In this document: positions 22,494 through 34,214 of the stretch, one piece after another
Numbering within the stretch: position 1 is the stretch's first letter
Layout: every line of letters starts with the position of its first letter
DNA from: Knufia peltigerae
Lineage: Eukaryota; Ascomycota; Eurotiomycetes; Chaetothyriales; Trichomeriaceae
Assembly (NCBI GenBank): GCA_030247855.1
Contig: JAPDRN010000044.1
Coordinates: 62,001-126,000 of the forward strand
Length of the DNA: 64,000 nt
Reading direction: 5' to 3'
Program-made: the position numbers and the translations under genes
The notes under the pieces: generated by a model
Database searches by the model: none
What the model saw: the letters and a program-made list of their open reading frames with translations, nothing else
What the model was told of the DNA's origin: nothing

Positions 22494-23966
22494 TTTGCAA
22501 GCGGATGGCACTTGGGATCCACGTTCTGTGCAAATATCTGTGTACAAGCAACTCTGATCAAGACAAAGAAAAGAAAAGGTAAGAAAGAGTCAGTCCTGAA
22601 GGATTCTGGCTATATCTACTTCTCTAGGACCCTGTCGCTTTTGCTTCAGGACGTGGCAAAACGTTAGCTATCGTATCCTGTATATGGGGAAACACCACAG
22701 GGGATATCACGAACTAACCTCGCATGCAGACGACGACAATTCCGTACAATATTCGTCTCTCCATATGAGATCCATCGGAGCGACTTACAAGTTACAGTGC
22801 ATCTCGTCCTTACCAATTGCCGAAGAGATTTTCCATGCTATTTGACGACGAGGGTTTTAACATCCTTGCAACTGTATGTACCAGTGCTCGGAGGGAGTTT
22901 GACGAAGCAAGGCTACGCGTGCCGAACGCTGGAGACTCTCGTTCTTGACTTACGGTGTCACAAGTATTCGTACTGGACGCATCGTCTGGAGATTAGGCGC
23001 AGGGTTACCCTCGTCATAGGGGCGGTGCTTGTCCCTGAATGGCATGGGTCCAGAGAAAGAGTCTCCAGGGCTACCTGGAAAAGTCAAGGTCTTACTGCTG
23101 GGTGAAGCGTCGAAAGGCTCGCATTTCCTGCCCCGCTCATGCAGTTCCAGTAGTGAGTGCCACTAATTACGCATGGTAGTATGGTACAATGAGTATTTTG
23201 GACCAGGCTTTGAGGCGCCACCTTTCGGGTCGGCGCGGGTAGAAGATCCGTCTGGATCCTGCAAACGACCCCTGCTAGGGTCAGGTCGCAATCCATTGCA
23301 AAGGAGCCATGATCGAACGGCTAGTATAATAGAGGCTGAGAAGCTAAGCAGAAAGCGGGCAACCGGGCGAATTGGGTCGACGAATGAAGTAATGGTTTTG
23401 CCAATCGCCGTTAAGCTAAGGCATGGAACATGATGATAGTGAAATTCTGTAACAGCAATCCGGTCGATCTTGGGGCGGGTGCTTCTACATAATCCAGCAG
23501 GCCTTCAAGTCGGTTTGCGTAATAATATTCCGTTCTGCACCGTCGACCAGTAGTGGAGTCAGTCTGCGTTGTATCCATCAAATCGGACTACACTCCAAAA
23601 AACGCCTTCTCCTGTCGATCAGTGTTGAATGTCATTTTGTCCTCCATACAGTACTTCTTCATCTCTTCATGTTCATGTTCGTTGCGATGGGCGGGTCAGT
23701 AGATCCTTAACGATTCGAACCATTTCTTTCGGGCTCCAATATAGGCTTAGCTGGCGAAATACGAAGAACTTGAGACACAGTGCACTGCGCCCTTGGATCG
23801 GTGGCATTCCTAACCAGCATGGGCCCAAAATTTATGTAGCGATTCGGTGATTGCGAAGATCCTCGTATCTTTAATGCGAAGTTAGGATCGGGCCTCCCAC
23901 TATGGTCGTCGAGGGGCTCAGGCACATGTGAATGAGAAAGCTATCGAGAGTATGGAGCTGCATACT
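22494..23966. other. Intergenic region, 1.5 kb
   Basis: It includes the promoter of the 7TM gene (minus) and the 3' flank of the next P450 (minus). No recognisable gene, RNA or repeat was found despite several short open frames. Confidence 0.4.
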
Positions 23967-25732
23967 TTACAGAGTACTTAGGCGTTGAGATAGTTTCAAC
24001 CACATATTTGTCCAGTAGGCCACTCCACCTCTTACAACAAACTGTCCCATGTTTTCGGGATCCAGCACTTCCGGTTGAAACGTTCTGAAGAACTGTGTCC
24101 AAGGTCAGTCTCGTCCACGTAAGAGGGGGTTTTGTTGGGGGTTTAACATGAATAGGAGCTTTGTAGAGTTCCATGAGAGCAATGTCTCTTCCAAGGCACA
24201 CTCTGGGGCCATAGCCAAATCCCATGTTATACTTATCGTAGTCCTTAGCACGCTCCGCGCCTTCGAGCCAGCGTTCCGGACGAAACTCGTTAGCGTCCTG
24301 GGAGAAGACTTTTGTATCGCGGTGAACGACCCATGGGTTGCACGTGACTTCTGTTCCCTCAGGAATATACTTGCCATCTATCTCCAAGCCACCAGCACCT
24401 ACCAATCGAGGGAAGATGTTCGGCGCCGATGGATAGAGACGCATGGTTTCTTTCACACAAGCAACGTAGTACGGGCAGTGCTTGGTCACTTCTTCGTACT
24501 GCGGCATCTTCGAGAGATGTCCTGCTTTGGTAGCCTCGTCGATCTCCGCCATCATCTTCTTGTAAACTTCTGGGTTAGACATGACCATTCGCATCAGACC
24601 TTGAAATGCCGTGCCGGTGGTATCAGCTCCAGCAAGGAGCACCAGAAGTACCTCGGCCTTGATCCAACTCATATCCATCGGCTTCCCGTCTTCGTCTCGC
24701 GCGTCAAGGAATCTGGTTTTCGTCAGAATGCTCTGCCCGAACAGGTCCTAACTCACGTTTGTAGAAGATCAATTCGACCCTGTGCCTTTCCTTTGGAAAT
24801 CATGTCCAGCCTTTCAGTGATCAACTTGTCCCGGAAGCGCATGAGAATTCCTATGCCGCTCTCGTCCTCAGGTTTTGCGACGAGATACTTCTCTCCTACC
24901 CAGGTTGACTTGACCCAGTTCGTGAAAGGATACAACCTAGCCATCATACCAAAGGCGGGCAGTCCATCATGAAAACCTTTAATCAGGCCAGCAACATCCT
25001 CTCCTTTCTCGATGAATCCAAACGGTGCACCAAATCCTATCTCGGAGATGATATCGTATGCCATGTAACTACAAGTGTAAGCAGGCACCCTCGAGCACGA
25101 AGTCAAGCTAATCTTACACAGCCCAAGGAGCAAAGTCGAATTTGGAACCGGTATTGGCGAATTTCTCGACCATTCTTTCAGTCCAGTCCTCTATTCTAGC
25201 ATCGACAAGAGGCTCCATCCTCTTGACATTTGAGAAACTGTACTATTACTGGTTTAGCGTCTGCGAGAATCCTTAAAGTTCCCAAACATACCGGGCCAGC
25301 GATCACTTTGCGGAATTGAGCATGCTGCTTGTGATTTTGCATGTTGAATACGCTTTCCGTCTTTCCAAAGCTCCCAGTTATGTAATGTTGGCTCTTGTCG
25401 GCGTAGCGGCTGTATACCTTAGGAAGCATTGTGGCATCACTGATTGACAGCAGCGTGGGCGTGAGTCTAACCACAGGGCCTTTAGGAAGTCCACATGTTA
25501 GCGATTGGATTTCACCTTAGCCATAATGCTTACCATATTGTCGGTGTAGATCAAGCAGGTGGTCGTGCTCAATGCCTTTGACATTGTAGTACGACGTGTA
25601 CAATCTCGTCACACTGGCCCAAAACGGTCCGGGAAATTTTGACAGCGGATGGAGAAATCGGTATCGAAAGATCTGGTAGAGGAACGGAAAGGCAACGAGG
25701 GAAACCAAGCCCAGAACCAACACTGCCAACAT
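23967..25732 (-). CDS. Cytochrome P450 monooxygenase, pisatin-demethylase-like (second copy type)
   Basis: Six minus-strand exons: 25732-25534, 25479-25292, 25242-25118, 25068-24757, 24712-24148, 24092-23967, giving 504 aa. An N-terminal membrane helix ('MLAVLVLGLVSLVAF') precedes 'LHPLSKFPGPF'. Other motifs are C-helix 'HAQFRKVIAGPYSFSNVKRMEPL', I-helix AGADTT, K-helix ExxR in KETMRL, 'RPERW' and haem loop 'FGYGPRVCLGRDIALMEL'. The acceptor at 25243/25242 (TAATAG before TAC) was chosen because it alone keeps the frame and restores the 'PYS' motif. The similarity class is the same broad one as the P450 at 1106, but the two are clearly divergent. No close partner enzyme is adjacent; the nearest genes are the 7TM protein and the sugar transporter. 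Confidence 0.9.
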
Positions 25733-26930
25733 GGCGATCGATGCGATCTCGCTTCTCGCGGCCTGACTGCTCACAGTTTACGTATGAGGAGGGAAGTTTG
25801 CACAAGTGGTAGAAATTCCGCACTTTGCCCAAGTTTTATCTCAGAAAAATCAACGACTCTTGGGCTGTTTCAGGTTGTTTTTGCTCACCCCAAAAAGTCG
25901 GAAGGGTCCACCTTGGGGGATAGGCGATCGTACGGAGTACATACTCTGGGAACCATTTTCTTGGACCTTCGAGAAACATGAATGTTGATCACGTTACGGA
26001 GGACTCGGGAATACTCTAGGACAGCACACTTGCTTGGCTAATGCAAGTGCCGCGATTCACTTTCTCTCGTAAAGTTTAAGAATCCCGGAACGCCCGAGTT
26101 AGGCATTTAAGCACGAAGAGTCGGCATGTGGATCCGCGGAACGGCTCCTGTCGATCGCCCAGCATATGTACTAGCTCGCTATACTGATAAATAGCACTCG
26201 CTGCACTGTGGAGCAGTCGTGGCGACTCGTTGTGAGCTTCGCCGAACGAAGTCCCGTACTCGTATCCGTACAGGTTCTCCTAATTTCCCATTGACTCGCT
26301 TCGACGATGTGCCCAAACGATGCCGAGATGCATCCAGTTGGCTCGGAAATAAGCGTCCCCGCGGTTAGCCCTGATCGACATGAGCTGTTAGACCACGAGT
26401 CTCCGACACCGCCAGGTATTGTACAAGTACCTGGCCCACTATACTCGAGCACATGCTTTCACAGAGTTTTCACACGAAGTTTTCAGTCCTAGACTGCTAG
26501 CTGCCACGCGTCGTTTCGCCAGGACACGCTCTACCTCGGGAGACCCCTTATGCAAACAGCACTATTGACATGCTAGTGGAGAAGCGACAGCTGTAAGGTC
26601 TTCACCGCTTCTTAATATCAAACACCCAAGCCAGATCAACATAATGAATTGCGAATCAGGCGAACCTGGCCCTTTCTGGCATCCCCTCATAGTCTTGAGC
26701 ACTAGCATTCAACCGAGATAGCTTCCTCTTCGTGGAAAGGATCTCATGGCCTCGTAGTCAAGGAACGTTGAGCACTAGTATTCAATCGAAATAGCTTCCT
26801 CTAGTAAAGATCTGCACAAGTACATTCCTTCCTGACCTTTTCTTTCACTTCTGTTTTTTCTCTCTCGTGTCTGCGTCTGTGAAACAACAGCTTTCCTCGC
26901 GAATAGATCTTGCATGCAGCTACTGGCAAG
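25733..26930. promoter_or_regulatory. Divergent intergenic/promoter region, P450 / sugar transporter
   Basis: The 1.2 kb between divergent starts holds both promoters. A 35-bp imperfect direct repeat lies 130-240 bp upstream of the transporter ATG (separate entry), and a pyrimidine-rich tract (26825-26870) precedes the start, typical of fungal 5' UTRs. No gene was found. Confidence 0.5.
26695..26802. repeat. 35-bp direct repeat pair upstream of the sugar transporter
   Basis: Copies at 26695-26729 and 26768-26802 share 32 of 35 bases (core ttgagcactag.attcaa). The three differences are all transitions (C/T, C/T, G/A). The position, 73 bp apart and just upstream of the transporter, could be a duplicated regulatory element or an old tandem duplication. 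Confidence 0.75.
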
Positions 26931-28912
26931 ATGGTGCTCCAAGGAACCAAACTGTACTACAATGCCCTCTTCGCGGGAAGTTTAGGTTTCATTACATTCG
27001 GATGGGATGCTGGTGTTTTAGGGGGGGTGTTGTTGACACCAGAATTCATGTCCGCTGTCGGGGTAAGTTGCAATCTCGTGCTGAAGGAAGCATCGTCGAT
27101 TGACAATCTTGCGCAGAATCCGACAGACACGTACAAGATATCGATGATTACTTCGACATTCCTGCTTGCTTCGTGGTTTGGCTGCATGGTCATTACATTC
27201 TTCGGTATTCACCTCGGCCGGAAGAACTGGATCTTGCTAGGCAACGCTGTCGAGCTTGTTGGAACCATTATCTCAGCATCTTCATACAGCTACGGACAGT
27301 TGAGTAAGAGCTACGATCTTCTTCCATTGTAATGTCTTGCTAACACTTCTCTGCAGTCGCCGGTAGAGTCTTCATCGTATGTTGTTAGGGCTTCACCATG
27401 GCAGAGCATTAACTAACGTGTCCAAGGGCATTGGCAACGGATTCCTTACTTCGATGATTCCGGTCTACATGGCCGAGATTGCCACTGAGAAAAAGCTTCG
27501 TGGAAGAGGTGTCAACGCAATGATTGCAGCTGCTAGTCTTGGGACTGCCCTGGCATACTGGGTGTAAGTGACCTACGTATATCAAAGCTGGACACTGATG
27601 CCTGACAACTTCAGTGACTTTGGCATGGTGTTTGCCCATGGAACTCAGGCAGTTTGGAGGTTTCCTGTCGCTTTCCAAGCGTTCTGGGGTGTCTCCACCA
27701 TGATAGCCTTCATGCGCCTGCCCGAAACTCCTCGATACTATTACGCCAAAGGTCAGGTCGAGAAAGCCGATTCTACTCTCGAGCAAGTTTATGGTATGGA
27801 CTTGACCGAGGGTCGTGTTCAACAAGCCAAAGCGGAAATTCTTGCTGCCCTGGAACTAGAACTTGCTGCGGCTCCCAGTTTGAAAGTAATGGACTTCTTC
27901 TGGGACAGCTCCAGCATGCAAGTGGCCCGCCGAATCCGCACAGGTGTTCTCCTGATCGGTATTGCTTACCTCATGGGTATCGACATGATATTCTACTACA
28001 TGACAGTAAGATGAGAACGAGTTCGCATGAGATGGACACTAACGAACCCTATCAGACAATCTTCCAAGTCTACATCGGGCTGGAACCCTTGACATCTTCT
28101 GGGCTTGCCGGAACAGCAACCACGGTCCTTGCCATCACCAACTACCTTGGCGTCTACTACATGGAGAAATTTGGCCGCCGCACATGGCTGATCACCGGGG
28201 CTGTAGTCCAGACCATTTTCATGGCGACTTTTACCGGTCTCTTGTCGTCTCCAGGCACAAAGACTGGTGCCGCCGCCGCCGCCATGCTTTTTATCTGGAT
28301 CGCCGTATTCGGTCCGACTTGGGGTCCTGTCACCGTAAATACAAGTTTTCCTACCACGGCGATAGACACTGACTATGATAGTACGTATATGCCTCTGAGA
28401 TTATGCCCCTTCGATACCGTCATATTGGATTTGCTCTCAGCGTGTCGTCCCAGTGGCTCATGTAAGTGCTACCAATCTGCGCGCTTGCTTCCTATGCTTA
28501 CATTCACAGGGCTTTTACCACCGTCTTTGCCGGACCTATCGCTATTGCTGATAAGAGTGTTGGATGGAAGACTTGGATTTGGTTCTTGGTCTTTAACTTC
28601 ATTGCCATACCCTACGGTGAGCGTTATCTTCAAATGGTAGAAAGCCAGCGTGCTGACCTGACGACAGTGTATTTCTGCTGTCCCGAGACTCGTGGTCGAA
28701 CCCTAGAAGAGATTGACCTGATCTTCATCACGGACACCTTGAAAGATACAACCGCCGCGAAGACGTTGGAGCATGAAGGTCACGAGTCTGAACTAACATC
28801 TGAACTTGACAGTGTCAACGAGAAGACCATCCAGACTCAAGAGCAAGGAGTAGACGTTGCGAAGTCTGCTGATATGGAGGCGCCAAAGGAGGCACCAGAG
28901 TCTTCCTCCTAA
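26931..28912 (+). CDS. MFS sugar (hexose-type) transporter
   Basis: Nine exons: 26931-27062, 27117-27303, 27357-27376, 27427-27563, 27615-28005, 28056-28334, 28382-28461, 28510-28616, 28668-28912, giving 525 aa. Twelve membrane segments carry sugar-porter signatures: 'FGWDAGVLGG' in TM1, 'GRVFIGIGNGF....PVYMAEIA', 'LPETPRYYYAKG' after TM6 and 'PETRGRTLEEID' after TM12. The ATG at 26931 starts directly before TM1. It should import a monosaccharide or related polyol by proton symport at the plasma membrane; the exact substrate cannot be read. It is divergent from the P450 at 25732. Confidence 0.9.
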
Positions 28913-29560
28913 ATGTTGAATTGGCCGTGAGAGAGAAATGGCAAGGCCCGAGGTAACTGGTTGGAATACAAGCAGTTAGAACAACCATCAACTATCTAAT
29001 GTATTATAGCATAATCATTTAATAGATGAAATGTATACAAAATGATTATTTCAATGGAAGGAGGTTAGCCAGTGAAAGAATTTCCGGCTACCTTTACAAG
29101 GTTCGTGCTAGACTGATCAAGTACACGACTGCGGTGGCTCTGCGCAATATACATCAAAGTCTCATTGCCATTGTACTAGGGATGTAAGTATCCACTGTGT
29201 TGCTGATGAAGAGACACGAGGTTTGGGACTTATTAGTCCTTACTGACTTCTTGCCCACAAGCTTCAGATTGACCTCTAAATTGATATCGGCGAAGTGTTG
29301 GTCGTTAGAAGCTGTGACGAACTTCGAACCCACCGTGCAAACGTTAAGTAGTCCTACTCTAATGTCGTTCTAATGTCCTAACATTGTACCATATCGCTAA
29401 ATATAATTTTCGTTTATCACAAAAGATGAAAGGTTAAATGTCTCTCTCATAACTATAATAATCCAGTTTCTAGAATTGTTTAATGCTTTTGTTCTAGTCG
29501 TGATTGCTCAAACCTAGTCTTCCGCCAATCTCGCTGCAGGGTATTGAGCAAATTGATGCC
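28913..29560. other. AT-rich convergent intergenic region
   Basis: 3' flanks of the sugar transporter and of the decayed regulator. It is AT-rich, with no recognised element. Confidence 0.35.
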
Positions 29561-31310
29561 TCAGACTGCACAAGTCAAGGTTTGGCTCATCTCTCCGAGA
29601 GCGCGCATACAAGCTAGACAGTGCGCCTGAGACTCTGCTTGGCTGTCGATCATGCCCAGGCTTAAGCTCTCCAAGTGCAATGCCCCAGCTGTGATAGTAT
29701 AAAAGTCCCTGTTGACGCTCGGTCGCCGAAGCCCAAAATTAGATCGATCAAGCTCTAGCTCATGGCGGATAGAGGCAGCTGCGGCTGTGCACATTTTCCG
29801 CGGATCTCGGCCTTTGCTCAAGGTGTGATCGGTTGACCCGTTCGGTTGATACTGTAGAAGCGGACGTAGAAGCAAGATAATTGCTGTGTCAGATAGCATA
29901 CTAGATCAAAATTATCAGAAGACGAATCTTTCAAGATAGAAGAACGCTCAGCAATTGAGACTATGTTGCTGAAATGGAGGCTGATTGTGCGACACTTACA
30001 GCAAGTCAAGTATCCAAGGGCTCACTTGCCTACCGGTAGATTGGCTTTTGGCTATGGAAATCTTAAAGAGTCCTTGTAGGGACTCGAACCACGTTTCGAG
30101 GGTTTCGAGCATGTCTTCAATCACCGAAATTTCTTGGAAACCAGTGATTTTTGTGTAGTCGTAGCTGATCAAAAAGGTCAGTCACACTCAAGGCAGAATG
30201 TATCTCGAACATACAAGCGAGTCAAAATGCTGCATGCATGTTTCATAGGGCTATGAGAATACGGGACCGTGGAGGAGACTGTACTGCCAGTGTTTGTTAT
30301 ACTGGGCCAGTCATCTCTGTGACTATCCCGAGACGTCCCCAGGTTGAAGACAGGAGATAACTCGGCGAGCCATTGATTATTTAAATGCGAGGGTCGTCCG
30401 GTGGGACCAGCTCCAGAATCTGTTGGTGTCCAACAGTTGTTAGCAATGCCAATAACACAATCTGGAAGGACAAGAACGTGGCCAGCGTACATTTATGACG
30501 ATGCAGTAGCGCACAGGATGGATCGACGTGCTATCGAGATGGAAGATACACCCTCCGCCCACGCCTCAAGTTGAATATCAACCTCGAGAGCGAGATCGTG
30601 TGCCAACTGAACTGCCATACCTGCAGCAGTGTTAGCTGAATGTTGTGCTTTTGGACATCATTTCTGGAAAATGCTTGCTTGAATACATCCACCCTGGAAA
30701 GCCGAGAGCATGGGTGTTTACCTGCCTCACCAATAGCTTTGATATACCGCTACGACTTACCTCGAGAATCATGTGCTTCTGCTGCCTCGTAGTGTGACAG
30801 AATGAGAAGAGCTTGAAGAGTGGCAAGGCCAGAGTGGTCGAACCTGTATCCGATGTTGGTGGTGTCTGGCACTGGAATCGATATCCTGGTATCGAAGTCG
30901 ATAGTCAATACCCCGTTTACAATCTTTCCACCCCAGAGGTTTGGAAGTCTGGGAATGGATGATGAGTATCCCCCTGGACCAGAGCTACATGCATACTTTG
31001 CACACGTTGCGAAAACATTCGACCTTCGCAACGATATGCTGCTTGACACAACTGTCATTTCGGCCACATCTCGAAGTCAGAGCCCTTTTGGTCGTCACCT
31101 GTGATGATGGTAGAGTGTTCGAGATCAGACAAGCAGGTTGTGGTACAGGACCTGCTGCCAAACGCTATACTCCGGAGTTCAAGGGCTTGAGCACCTGTAA
31201 GGCCTAGCTTATCCATTCTTACTTCCGGAACAAAGGCATCAACGCAAGCGGCAAGAGAGTTGCTGTTATAGGAGCTCAAGCTAGTGGTGTCGAGGCGGTT
31301 CAACGGTGCG
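29561..31310 (-). pseudogene. Fungal Zn2Cys6-type transcription factor, degenerate or partial
   Basis: Pieces of a fungal-specific regulatory (middle homology) domain appear in order on the minus strand: 'YRFDHSGLATLQALLILSHYEA' (about 30830-30770), 'GWMYSS' then 'MAVQLAHDLALEVD' (about 30690-30560), 'VIEDMLETLETWFESLQGLF' (about 30130-30070) and, across a GTAAGT intron, 'MLSDTAIILLLRPLLQ....CTAAAASI' (29905-29561). Between 30560 and 30180, where 'RR.FW....D....LGRP' is expected, frames break and stops occur. No zinc cluster is seen upstream, and the product would stop early at 29561. Either this is a pseudogene or a very divergent multi-exon gene; I favour a pseudogene. Confidence 0.5.
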
Positions 31311-31916
31311 CTACTCTTGTGGACGAGCTCCTAGTCTTTATAAGGACTCCAAACCCACACGAGATGTAACCTTCCTATTGGTCACCACTATATCCATGAC
31401 AGTATCTTCCTCCCAGAAGATCTTGTCTTTCTTGCCCATAGTGATATCCGGTAGTCACAATGCTTGCAGTCTCGATGTAGAGTAATTGTGGGAGTGATGG
31501 AGGGTAATTATGAGAGTGATAGTACGCCCATTGTGACACTCTGCTTCCCTCGGACCCTAGGTGGTTTACGATCACACGCAGCAAGGCGGTTGTGGTATTC
31601 CGAGTGGTGGCTCGATATTATTAGCCCCGAGACCCTCTCGTTGCTCTAGAAGGCGCCAGACTAGAGATTTACAACTAGTTATTCCATAATATCTACCATA
31701 CCTCCTTCGGCATGCGGCTACTAACATAGTTCTATTCTGACTCATCGACAAGGGTTTCGAAGTGCTTCGTGATTGGTACCATTTTCGGTGTACTCGTCTC
31801 AAGTACAAGAGAGCATTTTAGCTCTCCAAAGTTGCGGTGTAAGTCTTGTTGCTATGCATCCTTCTTATGTCGTTCGAGCTACGCACTGTCTATCTATAGA
31901 ATATGGCAAGTCTGGC
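31311..31916. other. Intergenic region
   Basis: Lies between the degenerate regulator and the glyoxalase-fold gene. No feature was recognised. Confidence 0.35.
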
Positions 31917-32645
31917 TTATCTTTTGAGCTGCCTAGGTAGAATCTCAATCGAATTCCTACTACGAGTCAGTCATTCAGTTTTGCATATTGGGGCGTACTA
32001 GCATGCTCACCCATCCGGATCTTCGAGAAATCCTATCTGCGCAAATGTCTGGTCAAAGCCGGCCTGCCAGGCTCCGTGAATCTTTCCGGGTAAAGGCATG
32101 TCGTAAGGTTCGACATTGTCTAAATGCTTGATAACCTTCCAACCTTTCTCCTTGGCCAGCTTCAAGGTCTCACTCACGTCGGGCACACGGATGCCGAGAT
32201 GGGCGAAACCACGTCGCTTGCTCGGCGATGTTTCCGGAGTGTCGTCGACTTTATCATGCAGTGAAATGAGTTCGAGTAGTCCTGACCTTACACCTGTTTC
32301 TGCAGCCATATCCGCTGGAGACACGTCGGACTTCTGGGGATAACCAAGATAATAAGCAGTAAATGGTCCAGTATTGACAACAAATATCAGGCTCATCCCG
32401 AGAAAGTCGATGTAGAAGGCCAATGAAGACGCCGGAGACTCGATCTGAAGAGCGACATGATTCAATACGTAGTCTTTGGTAGCTGGTACCCGGCACAAGA
32501 TTGTTTGTGATATATAAGGTGTGCCTGGCTCTGGGGCCGGTGGCAACTCCAATAATGATTCGTGTTGGGATAGGTGTTGTTTCGGCTGATGCTGATCGGA
32601 TCCCCTGGCCTGGGCTACTTCAAGTCCGTTCGTATCTTGTTCCAT
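31917..32645 (-). CDS. Glyoxalase I / VOC-fold protein (lactoylglutathione-lyase-like)
   Basis: Two exons, 32645-32011 and 31956-31917, encode 224 aa. The small second exon completes the C-terminal motif 'EDPDGNSIEILPR'. The VOC repeats are readable: 'LNHVALQIESPASSLAFYIDFLGMSLIF' (with a metal-ligand-type His), 'LLELISLHD' and 'GFAHLGIRVPDVSETLKLAKEKGWKV'. The family uses a divalent metal for glutathione-dependent isomerisation of methylglyoxal, but the same fold also serves dioxygenases and epimerases. A glutathione-linked detoxification or side-product role is likely. It is divergent from an SDR gene and borders the ring-degradation block. Confidence 0.85.
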
Positions 32646-33168
32646 CCTGGTTACTTCTTGATCATATTATGGTATATGTGACATTCCAAGAGGGCACAGT
32701 CTTGAGAGTGCTAAAATGTCTCCCAACCATCACAAAGAACCTGTGCTCTCGTTTGGGGCTCATATGGAGCATGTCTCTTGCCCGATACCACCGCATGGAA
32801 GTCCGCTCACGGTTCTAGCTCCACATTCTTTTCGTACGTTGTACTCTCTTGAATTCAACACTCGCGTAGTATTGCACGGAGGTCCCGCTCGAAGGTCCGG
32901 TAACCTCTCCTGTCACAGAACGAGTCCCCATGCAGCCACTGACTCGATCTCAACTCCGTTTCAGCGATGCTTACTAGGAATAAAAACAAGCATATGTTTC
33001 CACATTCTAGACCGCACTATCTTCACACATAAAGCTACAATAATTTTGCCTCTGGCGACTTTTCATCTGGCAGTATTTGATTAACTGAGGCAAGATCAGA
33101 ATTGATTCTTTAATACTGCAGATACTTGAATGAGCTCACAGAAGATTCTTTGCTCCTTCTGATGAAAT
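32646..33168. promoter_or_regulatory. Divergent promoter, glyoxalase-fold / SDR pair
   Basis: 523 bp between two ATG codons pointing apart. Both promoters must lie here. No operator is identifiable with certainty. Confidence 0.5.
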
Positions 33169-34144
33169 ATGGCCTACTCCTCCTCAATGCCATTGGGCAG
33201 CTTCAATAGTGCAAATGGCAAAGTAATGTGAGTATCTCCTGGCACTTCTAGGAAACTATCTCACAACCGATTGATTAGCATAGTTACAGGTGCAGGTGCC
33301 GGAATAGGCTTTGCTATTGCCAATACCTTATTGGATGATGAAGCGACTTCTCTGGTCATTACCATAGATGTCAACACGGAAAAACTCAAGGCCTTGATAG
33401 ACTTGCATTCGGAAAGGCTTACAGTCATCCAAGGTGATGTTTCGGACCGATCAGTGAGTCAAAGGGCGGTCGAAACAGCTCTTAACCGGAGGGGAAAAGT
33501 TGACTGCCTCATTCTAAATGCTGGCGTGTTGAGCCCGGTTGGTCGTGTCGAGGCAACAGCAGTAGCAGAATGGAAGAATCTCTTCGACATAAACTTTTTT
33601 GCACTTGTGCATGCTGTGAGTAGTAGAAGCCAGTGCTCAGCACTACTTAAAGAGCTTTGCTAATGATTGAAATTTCCAGATCCAGCTCGCTCTCCCGTAC
33701 CTACGAAGAGTAAATGGTCAGGTTTTGATGACATCTTCGGGTGTATCATTGCGGCCGTTTCCATCCTGGGTTCCGTATGCATGCTCAAAGGCGGCCATGA
33801 ATTGCTTATGCAGTTGTCTTCCCACCGAGGAAGACCAGGTGAGATTCCTTTGCGTGACCCCAGGGATTGTCGACTCGGGAATGCAAGGCCAGGCAAGGGA
33901 AGAACGTAAGAACGCCTTTTTGCGAAGTTGTATGGAAGTGAGCATCATTGTGACACTAAGTGTAGACAAGTCGAATATGACCCCACAACAGCACGAGTGG
34001 TTGAGTTCTCTGCATACCAAAGGAGAACTGCTCAGGCCACAACAGCCCGCCAACTCGTTTGCAAAGCTCGCCCTACGAGGTATTCCAAAGGTACTGAATG
34101 GAATGGTGATATCCTGGAACGATCCAAGAATAGACGATGAATAA
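33169..34144 (+). CDS. Short-chain dehydrogenase/reductase (SDR)
   Basis: Three exons, 33169-33227, 33279-33615, 33680-34144, giving 286 aa. A Rossmann motif TGAGAGIG lies at about residues 23-30, the NAG motif is in 'LILNAGVLSPVG', the catalytic Ser in 'LMTSSGVS' and the catalytic pair Y-x3-K in 'YACSKAAMN'. A Pro-Gly after the next strand ('VTPGIVDSGM') is typical. NAD(P)-dependent oxidation of an alcohol or reduction of a ketone is expected. A 54-bp in-frame GT..AG stretch after codon 'ATG GAA' (about 33937-33990) could be read as an intron, but 'MTPQQHEW' within it resembles family sequence, so I kept it as coding. It converges with the C2H2+Zn2Cys6 regulator (70 bp between stops). Confidence 0.85.
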
Positions 34145-34214
34145 GGCTGTAGCATGAATTTAAGCATTGTGGGGGTTGCAGATGAGCAACAAAATCCCAC
34201 AGGAAGAGCTTTCA

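Noticed and set aside
33937..33990. Possible 54-bp intron in the first SDR
   Set aside because: It is in frame without stops and contains 'MTPQQHEW', which resembles SDR family sequence, so continuous coding was preferred.
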